Source: Streptococcus pasteurianus
GTDB lineage: Bacteria > Bacillota > Bacilli > Lactobacillales > Streptococcaceae
Direction: 5' to 3'
Length of the DNA stretch: 64,000 nt
Assembly: GCF_004843545.1 (NCBI RefSeq)
Contig: NZ_CP039457.1
Span: 1,082,501-1,146,500, forward strand
Positions 8,216 through 19,751 of this stretch are shown here, in pieces. The stretch's first letter is position 1, and every line of letters begins with the position of its first letter. The position numbers and the translations under genes are program-made. Below the pieces are notes generated by a model. It had not been told where the DNA came from. It ran no database searches and worked only from the letters and a program-made list of their open reading frames with translations.

Positions 8216-8962
8216 TTAAAATGTCATTTGATTATAGGAATACTCAAATGCTTCAAGAATATCATCTGATGCCTCGTTATAAGCCACGGAAGATTCAAGG
8301 TTTCCTTTAACGACAATACGTTCAGTTGCTTCTTGGTCCATGCAAGTAACAAGTGTCACTTGAGATTGTCCAGGAACGTCGTTGATAACCTCTGAACGAT
8401 CTGGGGTAACTGATTCAACCTCTGTAATCACATAAGTGTAAATGGTTGATTTATCTGTTAAATAAATTTTCATTCCCACTTTTGCGTTTTCTAGAGGAGA
8501 AAAAAGCATTTTGGAAGAACCAACCAAGCCAAATACGTGATGACTAGCTAGAGCGTAATTATTTTCACCACCCATGACTTGGTTTTCTTTCATTGTTCCA
8601 GCTCCATAGGATAATTCTGTATTTCCTAGTCCTTTAAAAATTGGCAAATTAATACCAACATCTGGCACTGCTATGCCACCAATAACGGGCAGATTAGCAC
8701 TATTTGCCTGAGCTTTTAAAACAGATTGAGTGGAAACGGGTTCTACTGATGAAAAATCATAAGTAACATCAGCACTCTCATTTTCCTTGATTTTCTTTTT
8801 AGAAACTTTAGTGATTTGATAATGATTTGACTCTTGACCAATCAAAAAATTACAAATAGATTTGTGAAAAATCAAAGCTATGCCAACAACCAATAAAAGC
8901 AAACATAAAAACAATCTAAGAGTGTTCCAGAACCGATATGTTTTTTTCTCTTTTTTTACCAT
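8216..8962 (-). CDS. srtA: Sortase A
   Basis: Class A sortase of 248 aa. It is a membrane-bound transpeptidase that cuts LPXTG proteins and links them to the cell-wall cross-bridge. It has an N-terminal signal anchor (about residues 14-32) and a beta-barrel domain with catalytic His (ASHHVF, near 142), Cys (TLVTCMD, near 207) and Arg (TERIVV, near 215). It starts 2 nt after the stop of gyrA, the same gyrA-srtA pairing known from other streptococci, so the two are cotranscribed. Confidence 0.97.
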   Translation of the reverse strand: MVKKEKKTYRFWNTLRLFLCLLLLVVGIALIFHKSICNFLIGQESNHYQITKVSKKKIKENESADVTYDFSSVEPVSTQSVLKAQANSANLPVIGGIAVPDVGINLPIFKGLGNTELSYGAGTMKENQVMGGENNYALASHHVFGLVGSSKMLFSPLENAKVGMKIYLTDKSTIYTYVITEVESVTPDRSEVINDVPGQSQVTLVTCMDQEATERIVVKGNLESSVAYNEASDDILEAFEYSYNQMTF

Positions 8963-8963
8963 A

Positions 8964-11420
8964 TTACTCTAGGTCTTCTCCAGTTTTTTCTTCCTCTTCT
9001 TCTGGCTCAACAAGTGCAAACGTCATAAGTTTAGCGTCTTGGTCAAGTTTCATGATTTTTACACCTAATGTGGCACGACCTGTTTGTGAGATACTAGCAA
9101 CATTTGTACGAATAATAACCCCTGTGTCAGTAATAACCATAATATCTTCATCGCCATTCACGGTTGCTAAGCCTGCTAACTGGCCATTCTTTTCAGCAAT
9201 ATTTGCAGTCTTAATACCTTTACCACCACGACCTTTGGTTGGGTATTCTGAAGCTAATGTACGTTTTCCGTAACCTTTTTCCGTAATAACAAGTACTTCT
9301 TGGTCATCTGAAATACGTGAAGCTCCGACCACTTCATCACCTTCACGAAGATTGACACCACGAACACCTGTAGCAGAACGGCTCATGCTACGCACGGCAG
9401 ACTCATTGAAACGAACGCTGTAACCAGTTTTAGTACCGATAATAATATCGTTGTTACCATTTGTTCTGATAACGTTGATTAATTCATCACCATCTTTAAG
9501 ATTAAGGGCTTTTAGTCCATTTTGGCGAATATTGCTAAATTCAGATTCTAGGGTACGTTTAACAACACCTTGACGCGTAACGAAGAAAAGATAACTTTCT
9601 TTGTCATCATGCCCAGACTGACTAATGATTGTCTGAACGATTTCACCTTCATCTAATTTCAAAAGGTTAACAATTGGCAATCCTTTGGCTGTACGTCCAT
9701 ATTCTGGGATTTCATAAGCTTTCAAGCGATAAACGCGACCTTTGTTTGTCATAAAATAAACATGGTCGTGGGTACTTGTGGATACCAATTCACGAACAAA
9801 ATCATCATCATTAACACCAGTACCTTGAACACCACGTCCACCACGTTTTTGGGCACGAAATTCATCTTGCGCCAAACGTTTAATATACCCTTTATTTGAA
9901 AGAGTAATAAGAACGTCTTCTTCTTCAATCAAGTCTTCATCTTCAAGAGAAAGAACTTCCCCAACCATCAATTCTGTACGACGTGGGTCAGCATACTTAC
10001 GCTTGATGTCATCCATTTCTTCTTTGATGATCGCGACAACACGTTCTGGTTTTGCTAAAATATCAGCCAAATCAGCAATTAAAGCAAGCAAATCATCATA
10101 TTCAGCTTGGATTTTTTCACGTTCCAAACCTGTCAAACGACGAAGACGCATATCAAGGATAGCTTGGCTTTGACGTTCAGACAAATCAAAACGGCTCATC
10201 AATTCACCTTGGGCAATCACATCTGTTTCACTGTTTCGGATAATGCTGATAACCTCATCAAGGTGATCAAGTGCAACCAGCAACCCTTCTAAGATGTGAG
10301 CGCGTTTTTCAGCCTTAGCTTTATCAAATTCTGTACGACGAACAATAACTTCTTTTTGATGTTCAATATAATCAACAATGATTTGTTTTAAAGAAAGAAT
10401 CTTTGGTACACCATTTTCAATAGCGAGCATATTAAAGCTAAAGTTTGTTTGTAAACTGGTTAATTTAAACAAGTTATTTAAGATAACATTTGCTGAGGCA
10501 TCGCGGCGTACTTCGATGACGAAACGAATACCTTCACGGCTTGATTCATCACGAACAGCTGTAATTCCTTCAATACGTTTTTCTTGCGCTAAGCGAACAA
10601 TGTGTTCATGTACTTTCGTCTTGTTAACACCGTATGGGAATTCTGTGACAACGATACGTTCGCGTCCACTCTTAGTTGTTTCAATTTCAGTGCGAGAACG
10701 TAAAACGATTGATCCTTTACCTGTTTCGTAAGCTTTACGAATACCAGATTTTCCCATAACAAGTGCACCTGTTGGAAAGTCAGGACCAGGCAAGACCTCC
10801 ATTAGTTCACGTGTTGTTACGTCAGGGTTATCCATAACCAGCTTGACGGCATCAATAGACTCTCCTAAGTTGTGCGGTGGGATATTCGTTGCCATACCAA
10901 CAGCAATCCCTGTAGCGCCATTAACAAGCAAGTTTGGAAAACGTGACGGCAAAACAAGCGGCTCGCGCTCACTACCATCGTAGTTATCTTGAAAGTCAAC
11001 GGTATTTTTGTTAATATCACGAAGCATTTCAAGAGCAATTTTGCTCATGCGTGCTTCTGTATAACGCTGAGCAGCAGCACCGTCACCATCCATAGAACCG
11101 AAGTTCCCGTGCCCATCAACAAGCATATGACGATAGCTCCACCACTGTGCCATACGAACCATGGCTTCATAAATAGACGAATCGCCATGTGGGTGATATT
11201 TACCCATAACATCCCCAGTGATACGCGCAGATTTCTTATGAGGTTTGTCTGGTGTCACACCGAGCTCATTCATTCCATATAAAATACGACGATGAACTGG
11301 TTTTAATCCATCGCGTACATCCGGAAGCGCACGAGCGACAATAACAGACATGGCGTAATCAATAAAGCTTGTCTTCATTTCTGAAGTCAGATTTACGTCA
11401 ATTAAATTCTTATCCTGCAT
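8964..11420 (-). CDS. gyrA: DNA gyrase subunit A
   Basis: Subunit A of DNA gyrase, 818 aa. It breaks and rejoins DNA in the A2B2 enzyme that adds negative supercoils. The catalytic Tyr is at 120 in [11 protein letters not shown]. The C-terminal half has the beta-pinwheel with the gyrase box QKRGGRG, which separates it from ParC. The quinolone-resistance region reads [12 protein letters not shown] with Ser81 and Glu85, the susceptible state. Residue 114 is Gly, where pneumococcus usually has Ser. The acidic Glu-rich tail is typical. Confidence 0.98.
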   Translation of the reverse strand: MQDKNLIDVNLTSEMKTSFIDYAMSVIVARALPDVRDGLKPVHRRILYGMNELGVTPDKPHKKSARITGDVMGKYHPHGDSSIYEAMVRMAQWWSYRHMLVDGHGNFGSMDGDGAAAQRYTEARMSKIALEMLRDINKNTVDFQDNYDGSEREPLVLPSRFPNLLVNGATGIAVGMATNIPPHNLGESIDAVKLVMDNPDVTTRELMEVLPGPDFPTGALVMGKSGIRKAYETGKGSIVLRSRTEIETTKSGRERIVVTEFPYGVNKTKVHEHIVRLAQEKRIEGITAVRDESSREGIRFVIEVRRDASANVILNNLFKLTSLQTNFSFNMLAIENGVPKILSLKQIIVDYIEHQKEVIVRRTEFDKAKAEKRAHILEGLLVALDHLDEVISIIRNSETDVIAQGELMSRFDLSERQSQAILDMRLRRLTGLEREKIQAEYDDLLALIADLADILAKPERVVAIIKEEMDDIKRKYADPRRTELMVGEVLSLEDEDLIEEEDVLITLSNKGYIKRLAQDEFRAQKRGGRGVQGTGVNDDDFVRELVSTSTHDHVYFMTNKGRVYRLKAYEIPEYGRTAKGLPIVNLLKLDEGEIVQTIISQSGHDDKESYLFFVTRQGVVKRTLESEFSNIRQNGLKALNLKDGDELINVIRTNGNNDIIIGTKTGYSVRFNESAVRSMSRSATGVRGVNLREGDEVVGASRISDDQEVLVITEKGYGKRTLASEYPTKGRGGKGIKTANIAEKNGQLAGLATVNGDEDIMVITDTGVIIRTNVASISQTGRATLGVKIMKLDQDAKLMTFALVEPEEEEEKTGEDLE

Positions 11421-11455
11421 TAAGGAAAAACACTCCTTTTCTAGTGTAAAACTCT

Positions 11456-11466
11456 ACTTCATTATA
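11456..11466 (-). promoter_or_regulatory. gyrA-srtA promoter (extended -10)
   Basis: On the minus strand TGGTATAAT gives a perfect -10 box (11466-11461) with the TGn extension; no good -35 is seen. It lies about 40 bases upstream of the gyrA start, whose ribosome site is AAAGGAG near 11435. Confidence 0.6.
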
Positions 11467-11547
11467 CCACATTTTTGGCAAAAATAGCGCTTTTTCGCCA
11501 GAATCACTTGCTTTCTTGTTTTTTTCAAAGTTTTTACAATTTAGTTC

Positions 11548-11576
11548 GTGACATATCTTACTTAACGTGTTAAAAT
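11548..11576 (+). promoter_or_regulatory. ldh promoter
   Basis: GTGACA, a 17-base spacer, then TAAAAT with a TG extension. The transcript leader carries a small GGG-N7-CCC hairpin and the ribosome site AAGGAG 9 nt before the ldh ATG. A strong promoter is expected for this highly expressed gene. Confidence 0.7.
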
Positions 11577-11627
11577 ATTATCGTATGGGCGAGAGTCCCT
11601 AAAAAAATTAAGGAGATGTTTAGATAA

Positions 11628-12617
<990 letters not shown>

Positions 12618-12636
12618 TTTTAGTTTTTAGCACACT

Positions 12637-12668
12637 AAAAGCTATCCTGAATCAGGATAGCTTTTTTG
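12637..12668. terminator. Bidirectional terminator between ldh and nox
   Basis: A perfect stem of AAAGCTATCCTGA and its complement with almost no loop, with a T run on the plus strand and A-rich flank that serves the minus strand. It lies between the converging ends of ldh (12617) and nox (12677). Confidence 0.9.
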
Positions 12669-12676
12669 TACTCCAC

Positions 12677-14044
12677 TTATTTCGCATTTAACGCTGCCAT
12701 TGTAATATAATTGTATGGTTTGTTGAAATGCGGTAGGAAGAATAAGTCTGTTAAAGCAAGTTTATCAATCGTCACTTGTTCTTGGATAGCAAGTGAGAAC
12801 AAGTGAATCCCCATTGAAATGTCTTTTTTCGCCATTATTTGTGCACCAAGAATGACACGTGATGTTTTATCATAAACAATTTTTAGAGTAACTTGAAAAT
12901 TATCTTTTTGAATAAATTCCGGCTTTTGATTATCTACATACTCGACTTCAAGAGCATCGAAACCTTTGGCTTTTGCCTTTTCTAAAGTCAATCCTGTCGA
13001 AACCATATTCAATCCATAAATTGAAATACCATTTGAACCTTGAACACCTGCTCCTTCTAACTTATGACCGCAAGCGTTGTGTGCGGCAACAATCCCTGTA
13101 CGGACAGCGTTTGAAGCAAGGGCGATATAGTCTGTTGATTGTGTCGCATTGTTATAAATCGTAGCACAATCCCCGATAGCATAGACACCAGACATACTTG
13201 TTTCTTGGTATTTATCAACTAAAAAGGCTCCATTTGGGAACAATTTAATTTTATCTTGAGCCAATGCTGTATTAGGACGGAAACCAACTGCTAGAATAAC
13301 CATATCGACATCGTATTCTGATTTATCAGTAATGATTTTTTCCACTTTTGTTTTACCAACAATTTCCTGCACAGCTTCTCCAAATGCTAAATGAATGCCA
13401 TGTTCTTGCAAATTATTTGCCATTGCATCACTCAAATCGCGGTCATAATACCCAGCTAAACAAGTCTCTGCAACGTCAATAAGCGTTACTTCTTTTCCTT
13501 TGCGTTGGAAAGCCTCTGCCAACTCAACACCGATATAACCTGCTCCTACAACAGCTACACGAGAAATATCTTTCTCTTTCAATTTCTCGATGACATCTTC
13601 AGCATTTTGGTAAAGTTTAACAAATTGAACATTTTCGAGTTTTGATTCAAATTCAAGCGAGTCTTCTTTCATGCTAACACCCTTAATTGGTGGGATGATT
13701 GGCTGTGAGCCTGTTGCAAAAATCAATTTATCATATGTTTCAAAATGTTTTTGCCCATCAACAAGTGCTGTGATTTCTTTTTTATCATAATCAATCGATT
13801 CCACAGGAGAATTCATATAAACCTTAGCGCCAAGTTGTTCTAATTCATCCTTGTCTGAATAGAATAATCCTTCAGGTCCAGCGATTTGTTCACCAATCCA
13901 TAATGCCATACCACAACCGAGAAATGAAATATTTGAATTTTGGTCAAAAACAACTACTTCATTTTCAGTACCATAATTGGTTAACATTGTCTTTATGCAA
14001 GCTGTACCAGCATGATTTGCTCCAATAACAACAATTTTACTCAT
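12677..14044 (-). CDS. nox: Water-forming NADH oxidase
   Basis: FAD-dependent enzyme of 455 aa that reduces oxygen to water with NADH, keeping redox balance and limiting oxygen toxicity. It has an N-terminal FAD motif ([13 protein letters not shown]), the single redox-active Cys44 in FLGCGMALW that cycles as sulfenic acid, a second nucleotide motif ([17 protein letters not shown]) and a FAD-site Asp ([12 protein letters not shown]). Coenzyme A disulfide reductases are close relatives, but this length and sequence fit streptococcal Nox. It is monocistronic. Confidence 0.93.
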   Translation of the reverse strand: MSKIVVIGANHAGTACIKTMLTNYGTENEVVVFDQNSNISFLGCGMALWIGEQIAGPEGLFYSDKDELEQLGAKVYMNSPVESIDYDKKEITALVDGQKHFETYDKLIFATGSQPIIPPIKGVSMKEDSLEFESKLENVQFVKLYQNAEDVIEKLKEKDISRVAVVGAGYIGVELAEAFQRKGKEVTLIDVAETCLAGYYDRDLSDAMANNLQEHGIHLAFGEAVQEIVGKTKVEKIITDKSEYDVDMVILAVGFRPNTALAQDKIKLFPNGAFLVDKYQETSMSGVYAIGDCATIYNNATQSTDYIALASNAVRTGIVAAHNACGHKLEGAGVQGSNGISIYGLNMVSTGLTLEKAKAKGFDALEVEYVDNQKPEFIQKDNFQVTLKIVYDKTSRVILGAQIMAKKDISMGIHLFSLAIQEQVTIDKLALTDLFFLPHFNKPYNYITMAALNAK

Positions 14045-14163
14045 AGAAAATAACCTCTAACTAATTAAATTTAACATGATTAATATACCATATTTATAAA
14101 ACGCTTACAAATAATTTGATTATAAAAAATAAGATGGCTTTTGAATGAACTACATCCCAAAAG

Positions 14164-14405
14164 TCGGACTATTAATTTTGATAAGGATTTAGTTCTATAT
14201 TGTACAAAGTTAAGTTTGGCCTTAATACGTTTATTGTTGTTATAAAAATATAATCTGGAGTTGCTTGTTCCTCCAGATTATCCAGCGACTTAAAAGACTT
14301 TTCATAACTGTACTTTAAGCTGTCAAAGAAGGACTCCATCATGCCGTTGTCCGGGCTATTTCCCTTGCGTGACATAGTTGGACGAATCCCTTTGGATGCT
14401 AAAGA
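14164..14405 (-). pseudogene. IS3-family transposase OrfB fragment, frameshifted
   Basis: C-terminal end of an IS3-family (IS150-like) integrase-type transposase. SLASKGIRPTMSRKGNSPDNGMM is read in pieces with the catalytic-domain Glu region ESFFDSLKYS. After DYIF the correct frame shifts by one base and continues FYNNNKRIKAKLNFVQYRT. An in-frame stop is also present near 14408. Only about 80 codons are left of about 270, so it is immobile. It shows a past insertion between nox and the nucleoside transporter. Confidence 0.75.
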
Positions 14406-14546
14406 CTAGTGCTGATATTACCACCCTTGCTCGTAGTGAAGAATTGTGTAAGCAATTCAAGTTATCTGTGAAATGACGGCGAATTTTTCTAGACATGGTA
14501 TTTGCCTATTTTATTTAATGTAGAGCACTTTATAATTTCTGTCTAG

Positions 14547-14884
14547 TGTAGTGTTGATTCAACACATTCCACAACTAAAAAATTACTACAACCTTTATCA
14601 ATTACTCCTTTTTCACTTACAAGAAAAGAATACCGAACAATTCTTTGGATTAATTGAGGAAACCTTACCTCAACACAACCACTCTTTTAAAACAGCACTA
14701 ACAACTTTCATTCACTATAAGAAATACATTACTAACGCCAAACTTGAAGCAACCAACAAGCTCATCAAAAATATTAAACGCAATGCTTTTGGTTATAGGC
14801 ACTTTAATAACTTTAAAAAACGCATTTACCTCGCTTTAAACATCAAAAAAGCGAGAACAATATCTGTTCTCGCTAGAGCTTAAC
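14547..14884 (+). pseudogene. ISL3-family transposase, C-terminal fragment
   Basis: About 110 codons of the end of an ISL3-family (IS1167-like) transposase. The motif AKLEATNKLIKNIKRNAFGY followed by FKKRIYLALNIKK is characteristic. The N-terminal three quarters are missing. The sequence after the stop, ACTTTGACCC then ATTACGATTGACAA (14883-14907), looks like the right terminal repeat of the same element. It faces the IS3 remnant, so two elements have decayed at one site. Confidence 0.8.
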
Positions 14885-14916
14885 TTTGACCCCCATTACG
14901 ATTGACAAGAAGCCGA

Positions 14917-14945
14917 AATAAGCTGGTTTTACCAGCTTATTTTTA
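14917..14945 (-). terminator. Terminator of the nucleoside transporter operon
   Basis: AATAAGCTGGT, a three-base loop, and its complement form an 11-bp stem directly after the last permease gene. The T tract on the minus strand is short. Confidence 0.6.
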
Positions 14946-14947
14946 CT

Positions 14948-15904
14948 TTATTTAGATTTAATATAGTTAACACCATCAGCCTTAGGTGCTACTGCTTTAC
15001 CAAAGAAGGCAGCCAAAACAACAATTGTCAAAACGTATGGTGCTACCTTTAGGTAAACAGATGGAATACTTGAGAAGAGTGGCAATTGTGCACCGATAAT
15101 CGCAAGTGACTGTGACAAACCAAAGAACAAACTCGAAAGCATTGCACCGATTGGATTCCAACGACCAAAAATCATAGCAGCCAAAGCAATGAAACCTGGA
15201 CCAGCAATTGTTGTGACCGCAAAGTTATTAGAGATTGTTTGCGCGTAAACAGCGCCTCCGATACCACCAAAGAAACCTGAAATCATAACTCCAGCATAAC
15301 GCATAAGATAGACATTGATTCCAAGCGTATCAGCAGCTTGTGGATGTTCACCAACAGAACGCAAGCGAAGTCCAAAACGTGTTTTGAAAATGATAAACCA
15401 TGAAATAAACGATACTAAAATTGCAACGTAGGCAACTAATGATGTATTGTTAAAGAAAATTTGTCCAATAACTGGGATATCTTTCAAAATTGGGAATGAA
15501 AAACGTCCGAATGTCTCTGAGATGGTATCCGTCTGTCCTTTACCAAAAAGGTAACGACATAGAAAGACTGCAAATGAAGGGGCAATCAAATTCAATACAG
15601 TCCCAGAAACAACGTGGTCTGCTCGAAAATTAATTGTTGCGACAGCGTGGATTAGTGAGTAAAGCAAACCGACGAATCCAGCAACGATTGAGGCAACCCA
15701 TGGTGTAGCATTGCCGAAAACCTCTGAAAAGCTAAGGTTAAAGAGAACACCAGAAAATGCCCCCATGACCATAATACCTTCAAGTCCCACATTTACAACA
15801 CCGGCACGTTCAGAGAAAGTTCCGCCGATACTAGTAAAAATTAAAGGTGCAGAATAGATTAACATGGAAGAAACTAATAGGGCTAACATTGTTGTAAAAC
15901 TCAT
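14948..15904 (-). CDS. Nucleoside ABC transporter permease (NupQ type)
   Basis: Membrane subunit of 318 aa with 8-9 hydrophobic segments, of the branched-chain-amino-acid/sugar permease family (BPD_transp_2). The conserved stretches NVGLEGIMVMGAF and GEHPQAADTLGINV are typical. With the companion permease, the double ATPase and the BmpA lipoprotein it forms a nucleoside importer like NupNOPQ of Bacillus or BmpA-NupABC of Lactococcus. It starts one base after the stop of the first permease and is the last gene of the operon. Confidence 0.9.
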   Translation of the reverse strand: MSFTTMLALLVSSMLIYSAPLIFTSIGGTFSERAGVVNVGLEGIMVMGAFSGVLFNLSFSEVFGNATPWVASIVAGFVGLLYSLIHAVATINFRADHVVSGTVLNLIAPSFAVFLCRYLFGKGQTDTISETFGRFSFPILKDIPVIGQIFFNNTSLVAYVAILVSFISWFIIFKTRFGLRLRSVGEHPQAADTLGINVYLMRYAGVMISGFFGGIGGAVYAQTISNNFAVTTIAGPGFIALAAMIFGRWNPIGAMLSSLFFGLSQSLAIIGAQLPLFSSIPSVYLKVAPYVLTIVVLAAFFGKAVAPKADGVNYIKSK

Positions 15905-15905
15905 T

Positions 15906-16958
15906 TTACTTTCCTCCTTCTATTTTTTTAGTTTTAAGAAAATGACGGATCATATAATCTGCTCCAACGAAGAAAATAATGAAAGCAGAAACAACATCAA
16001 TAACTTCTGACGGAATACCAATCATACCTGTTTTACCAATTGAAAGAACAGCATACAAGAACGCAGCAAATGGAATACCAATAGCATTATTAACCGCAAG
16101 AAGCGAAACCGCCATACCATCCCAACCAATGCTTAATGAACTTGTTTGAGAATAAACATTTTCAAATGTTCCTAGACCTTCTACTGTTCCACCAAGACCA
16201 GCAAGTGCTCCTGAGATAATCATTGAAATGATAATTAGGCGTTTAGCAGACATACCAGCGTATTCTGCTGCATGTGGGTTAATACCAACAGATGTGATTT
16301 CGTAGCCAAGTGTTGTTTTCTTCATCATAAACCAGATGATAATAACAGCGATAAAAGCGATGAAAATACCAATATTCATACGTGAATTGTTTGTTAGTGC
16401 TGAGAGCCATTCTGTCTGATAAGAGGCATTTTCAGAAACTTTGATAGTTGCTTCTGTTGTACGCATGATATTGTCAGGAAAAACATTTTGGATAAGGTAC
16501 TGTGTTGAATACAAGATGATATAGTTCATCATAATTGTGACAATAACTTCACTTGTTCCAAGGAATGCACGTAAAATACCAGGAATTGCACCAGCAATAC
16601 CACCAGCAACAAGTCCAACAACAATAGTACAAATCACTGAAATTGGTTTTGGTAAATCAGGGAAAGAAAGTGCGAACCACACTGACATTACCCAACCGAT
16701 TAAAGCTTGACCCGGAAGTCCAACGTTGAAGAAACCAGCTTTTGAAGCAACCGAGAAACCAAGAGCGATTAAGATAAGCGGACCCATGGCACGGAAGATT
16801 TCACCAATATTTTTAATAGAACCAAATGCAGTATAAAGTAGGTCGTTATACCCCCAAAGAGGATTATAACCAAAGCAAAGCATGAGGATTGCCCCTAATA
16901 ACATACCGAGAACAACGGCAATTAAAGGAACAGCCCATTTTTGTGTTTTCTTAGACAT
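15906..16958 (-). CDS. Nucleoside ABC transporter permease (NupP type)
   Basis: Membrane subunit of 350 aa, about nine hydrophobic segments. The start is placed at the ATG at 16958 (MSKKTQKWAVPL), which lies six bases after GGAGG; an ATG at 16964 touches that site. It shares the NVGLPGQALIG and GINPHAAEYAGM motifs with its partner. It overlaps the end of the ATPase gene by 8 bases, a sign of coupled translation. It pairs with the second permease in the nucleoside importer. Confidence 0.9.
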   Translation of the reverse strand: MSKKTQKWAVPLIAVVLGMLLGAILMLCFGYNPLWGYNDLLYTAFGSIKNIGEIFRAMGPLILIALGFSVASKAGFFNVGLPGQALIGWVMSVWFALSFPDLPKPISVICTIVVGLVAGGIAGAIPGILRAFLGTSEVIVTIMMNYIILYSTQYLIQNVFPDNIMRTTEATIKVSENASYQTEWLSALTNNSRMNIGIFIAFIAVIIIWFMMKKTTLGYEITSVGINPHAAEYAGMSAKRLIIISMIISGALAGLGGTVEGLGTFENVYSQTSSLSIGWDGMAVSLLAVNNAIGIPFAAFLYAVLSIGKTGMIGIPSEVIDVVSAFIIFFVGADYMIRHFLKTKKIEGGK

Positions 16959-18489
16959 TAGCATCCTCCTTTTTCACTTTTCCGCCAGCCATTAAAATAC
17001 CAAGTTCTTGTTTATTGGTTTGGGCAGCGTCTAAGATACCTTGAATTTTACCATCATGAATAACGGCAATACGGTCGGAAACATCAAGGATTTCATCTAA
17101 TTCAAAACTAATAACGAGTACAGCTTTTCCTTTATCACGCTCAGCGACAAGACGTTTGCGAATATATTCAATCGCACCAACATCTAGTCCACGTGTTGGT
17201 TGGCTAACAATCAATAAATCTGGGTTACGATCAATTTCACGAGCGATAACTGCTTTTTGTTGGTTACCACCAGAAAGCGCACCGCCTGCTACCAATTCAC
17301 TAGCAGCGCGGACATCAAATTCTGCCATCAACTCACGGGCATGTTCGTTTAATTTATTATAGTTCATGAAACCGTGTTTACTAAATGGTTCTTTATAGTA
17401 TGTTTGAAGAGCGATATTCTCAGCAATTGTCATATCTAGAACCATACCATCACGATGACGATCTTCAGGAACATGACCAACGCCTAACTCCGTAATCTTA
17501 CGAGGGCGTTCATTTGTCATGTCCACGCCTTTAATGATGACGTTACCTGATTCGACCTTACGAAGACCAGTGATTGCTTCAACAAGTTCACTTTGCCCAT
17601 TACCATCGATACCAGCAATACCAACAATCTCACCTGCACGGACATCCAGAGAAAGTTCTTTGACCGCAGGAACACCACGATTTTCGTTAACAACTAAATC
17701 CTTAACGGAAAGAACAACATCTTTTGGATTAGCAGGAATTTTTTCGGTTTTAAACGAGACAGCACGTCCAACCATCATCTCTGCTAATTCTTCACTTGTT
17801 GAATCAGCAACTGGTACTGTTTGAATAGATTTTCCGTGACGAATAACTGTGACCCTGTCAGCAACGGCACGAATTTCATCCAATTTATGCGTGATTAAGA
17901 TGATAGATTTTCCTTCTTTAACCAAGTTACGCATAATATCAAGTAATTCAGCGATTTCAGAAGGTGTTAAAACAGCTGTTGGTTCGTCAAAGATAATGAT
18001 ATCGGCACCACGATAAAGTGTTTTTAAAATTTCAACACGTTGTTGTGCTCCAACAGTAATATCTGAAATTTTAGCTGACGGATCAACTGCTAGACCGTAT
18101 CTTTCAGATAGCTCTTTGATTTCTTCAGTTGCTTTTTTTAGATTAAGAATCCCACCTTTTTTGGTTACCTCGTTACCTAAAATAATATTTTCAGCCACTG
18201 TAAAAGCTTCAACCAACATAAAGTGCTGGTGAACCATTCCGATTCCCATTTTAGCTGATTTTGAAGGTGAATCTAAGCGAGCAACTTCTCCCTTCACTAA
18301 AATTTCACCGCTTGTTGGTTGTAAAAGACCGGCAAGCATATTCATCAAAGTCGATTTCCCGGCACCGTTTTCCCCAAGAAGGGCATGGATTTCACCTTTT
18401 TTGACTTCTAAATTGATATGGTCATTAGCTACAAAATCACCAAATTTTTTAGTAATTTTACGCATTTCAATGACTTTTTCTTGTGTCAT
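16951..18489 (-). CDS. Nucleoside ABC transporter double ATPase (NupO type)
   Basis: ATP-binding protein of 512 aa made of two ABC domains; the start at 18489 (MTQEKVIEMRKITKKFG) has AAAGGA 7 nt upstream. The first half has Walker A GENGAGKST, Walker B IIIFDEPTAVLTP and His in LITHKLDEI. In the second half the P-loop is GIDGNGQSE, lacking the usual Lys, while the signature LSGGNQQKAV is intact. This asymmetry is normal for sugar and nucleoside importers. It drives uptake through the two permeases encoded downstream. Confidence 0.92.
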   Translation of the reverse strand: MTQEKVIEMRKITKKFGDFVANDHINLEVKKGEIHALLGENGAGKSTLMNMLAGLLQPTSGEILVKGEVARLDSPSKSAKMGIGMVHQHFMLVEAFTVAENIILGNEVTKKGGILNLKKATEEIKELSERYGLAVDPSAKISDITVGAQQRVEILKTLYRGADIIIFDEPTAVLTPSEIAELLDIMRNLVKEGKSIILITHKLDEIRAVADRVTVIRHGKSIQTVPVADSTSEELAEMMVGRAVSFKTEKIPANPKDVVLSVKDLVVNENRGVPAVKELSLDVRAGEIVGIAGIDGNGQSELVEAITGLRKVESGNVIIKGVDMTNERPRKITELGVGHVPEDRHRDGMVLDMTIAENIALQTYYKEPFSKHGFMNYNKLNEHARELMAEFDVRAASELVAGGALSGGNQQKAVIAREIDRNPDLLIVSQPTRGLDVGAIEYIRKRLVAERDKGKAVLVISFELDEILDVSDRIAVIHDGKIQGILDAAQTNKQELGILMAGGKVKKEDANV

Positions 18490-18604
18490 ATGTGATCCTT
18501 TCAGTCTAATAATTAATAATTTTAGGTCAGCTAAGCCCACTAAATTCTCTAAAAAGAGTTTTTTAATGAACTTAACTGAGGTAAAATTGCTATTTCCCTC
18601 AGCC

Positions 18605-18634
18605 CTGAAAAAAGGCGACCTATTTGGTCGCTTC
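18605..18634 (-). terminator. Partial terminator between the lipoprotein and ATPase genes
   Basis: GCGACC-N5-GGTCGC followed by CTTTTTTC on the minus strand, 20 bases after the bmpA-type stop. It probably lets most transcripts end there, so the binding protein is made in excess over the membrane parts. Confidence 0.7.
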
Positions 18635-18652
18635 CTTCAAGAATGATAATTT

Positions 18653-19717
18653 TTAATCACTCAAACCATCATCAACAGTGATTTCACCATCGATAATTTT
18701 TTGTTTGGCAGTTTCAAGCGCTTCTTTAATGCTATCAGAAAGGTTATCTGTGACAACATCAACACCACCGTCTGCAAGACCGTATGTTTTTGTTGTGTTT
18801 CCGTTGAATTTTTCACCTTTAAGTTGTTTGTTAGAAATATCTTGAACGACTTGTCCTACTTCTTTAATTGTAGAAGTCAAAACAAAGTTAGAATCAACAT
18901 TATCAGATGATGTGTAGTCACCTTCTTCTGATTGGTCACGATCGACACCAATTACCCAAACTTTTTGGTCGCTATCAGCTGTTAATTTTTCATTAATTTC
19001 TTTGGCTTGTGAGAAGACACCTGTACCAGAACCACCTGCGGCATGGTAGATAACATCTGCACCACCTGCATACATAGTAGCGGCGACTGTTTTACCTTTG
19101 GCAGAGTCTGAATAAGAACCAACGTATTGAACATCAACTTTGATTGAGCTATCAACTGATGCTACACCTGCTTTGAAACCAGTTTCAAAACGTGTGATTG
19201 TATCTGATTCAACACCACCTACAAAACCAACGTGTTTTGTTTTTGTTTGCATAGCAGCTGCGATACCTGCAAGATAAGCACCTTCGTTATCAGCAAACAA
19301 GACACTTTCAACGTTATCTTGATCAGAAACAGTATCGTCAACGATAACATAGTTAACATCTTTGTTTTCTGGGGCAGCTTCTTCAACTGCATCATGAAGG
19401 TTGTAACCAATAGCAAAAATCAAGTTATAACCGTTTGAAACAGCTGAATCAAGGTTAGTTGCATAGTCTGACTCACTATCTGATTGGAAGTAAGTGTAGT
19501 CAGTATCTTTTGTTAAATCATTTTCTTTACCCCAAGCTTGTAAACCTTCCCAAGCTGATTGGTTAAATGATTTATCATCAACACCACCCGTATCCGTTAT
19601 AATAGCAGCTTTTACGCTAGAATCGGAGCTAGAGCTAGATGAATTTGAACGGCTACAAGCACCAAGTGCTAATGTTGCTACTGCAGCAAGTCCAAGACCA
19701 ACAATTTTCTTGTTCAT
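18653..19717 (-). CDS. Nucleoside-binding lipoprotein, BmpA/PnrA family
   Basis: Extracellular substrate-binding lipoprotein of 354 aa. The lipobox LALGAC puts the lipidated Cys at 21, followed by a Ser-rich linker. The BMP domain shows DTGGVDDKSFNQSAWEG and YVIVDDTVSDQDNV, as in PnrA, a purine-nucleoside receptor. It precedes the ATPase and permease genes and delivers nucleosides to them. A structured leader lies between deoC and this gene. It is preceded by a strong AGGAGG site. Confidence 0.93.
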   Translation of the reverse strand: MNKKIVGLGLAAVATLALGACSRSNSSSSSSDSSVKAAIITDTGGVDDKSFNQSAWEGLQAWGKENDLTKDTDYTYFQSDSESDYATNLDSAVSNGYNLIFAIGYNLHDAVEEAAPENKDVNYVIVDDTVSDQDNVESVLFADNEGAYLAGIAAAMQTKTKHVGFVGGVESDTITRFETGFKAGVASVDSSIKVDVQYVGSYSDSAKGKTVAATMYAGGADVIYHAAGGSGTGVFSQAKEINEKLTADSDQKVWVIGVDRDQSEEGDYTSSDNVDSNFVLTSTIKEVGQVVQDISNKQLKGEKFNGNTTKTYGLADGGVDVVTDNLSDSIKEALETAKQKIIDGEITVDDGLSD

Positions 19718-19751
19718 GAAAATGAAACCTCCTAAAAAACTTATAAGCTAA

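Noticed and set aside
14164..14884. A composite transposon carrying cargo
   Set aside because: The two transposase remnants belong to different families, both are truncated, and no genes lie between them.
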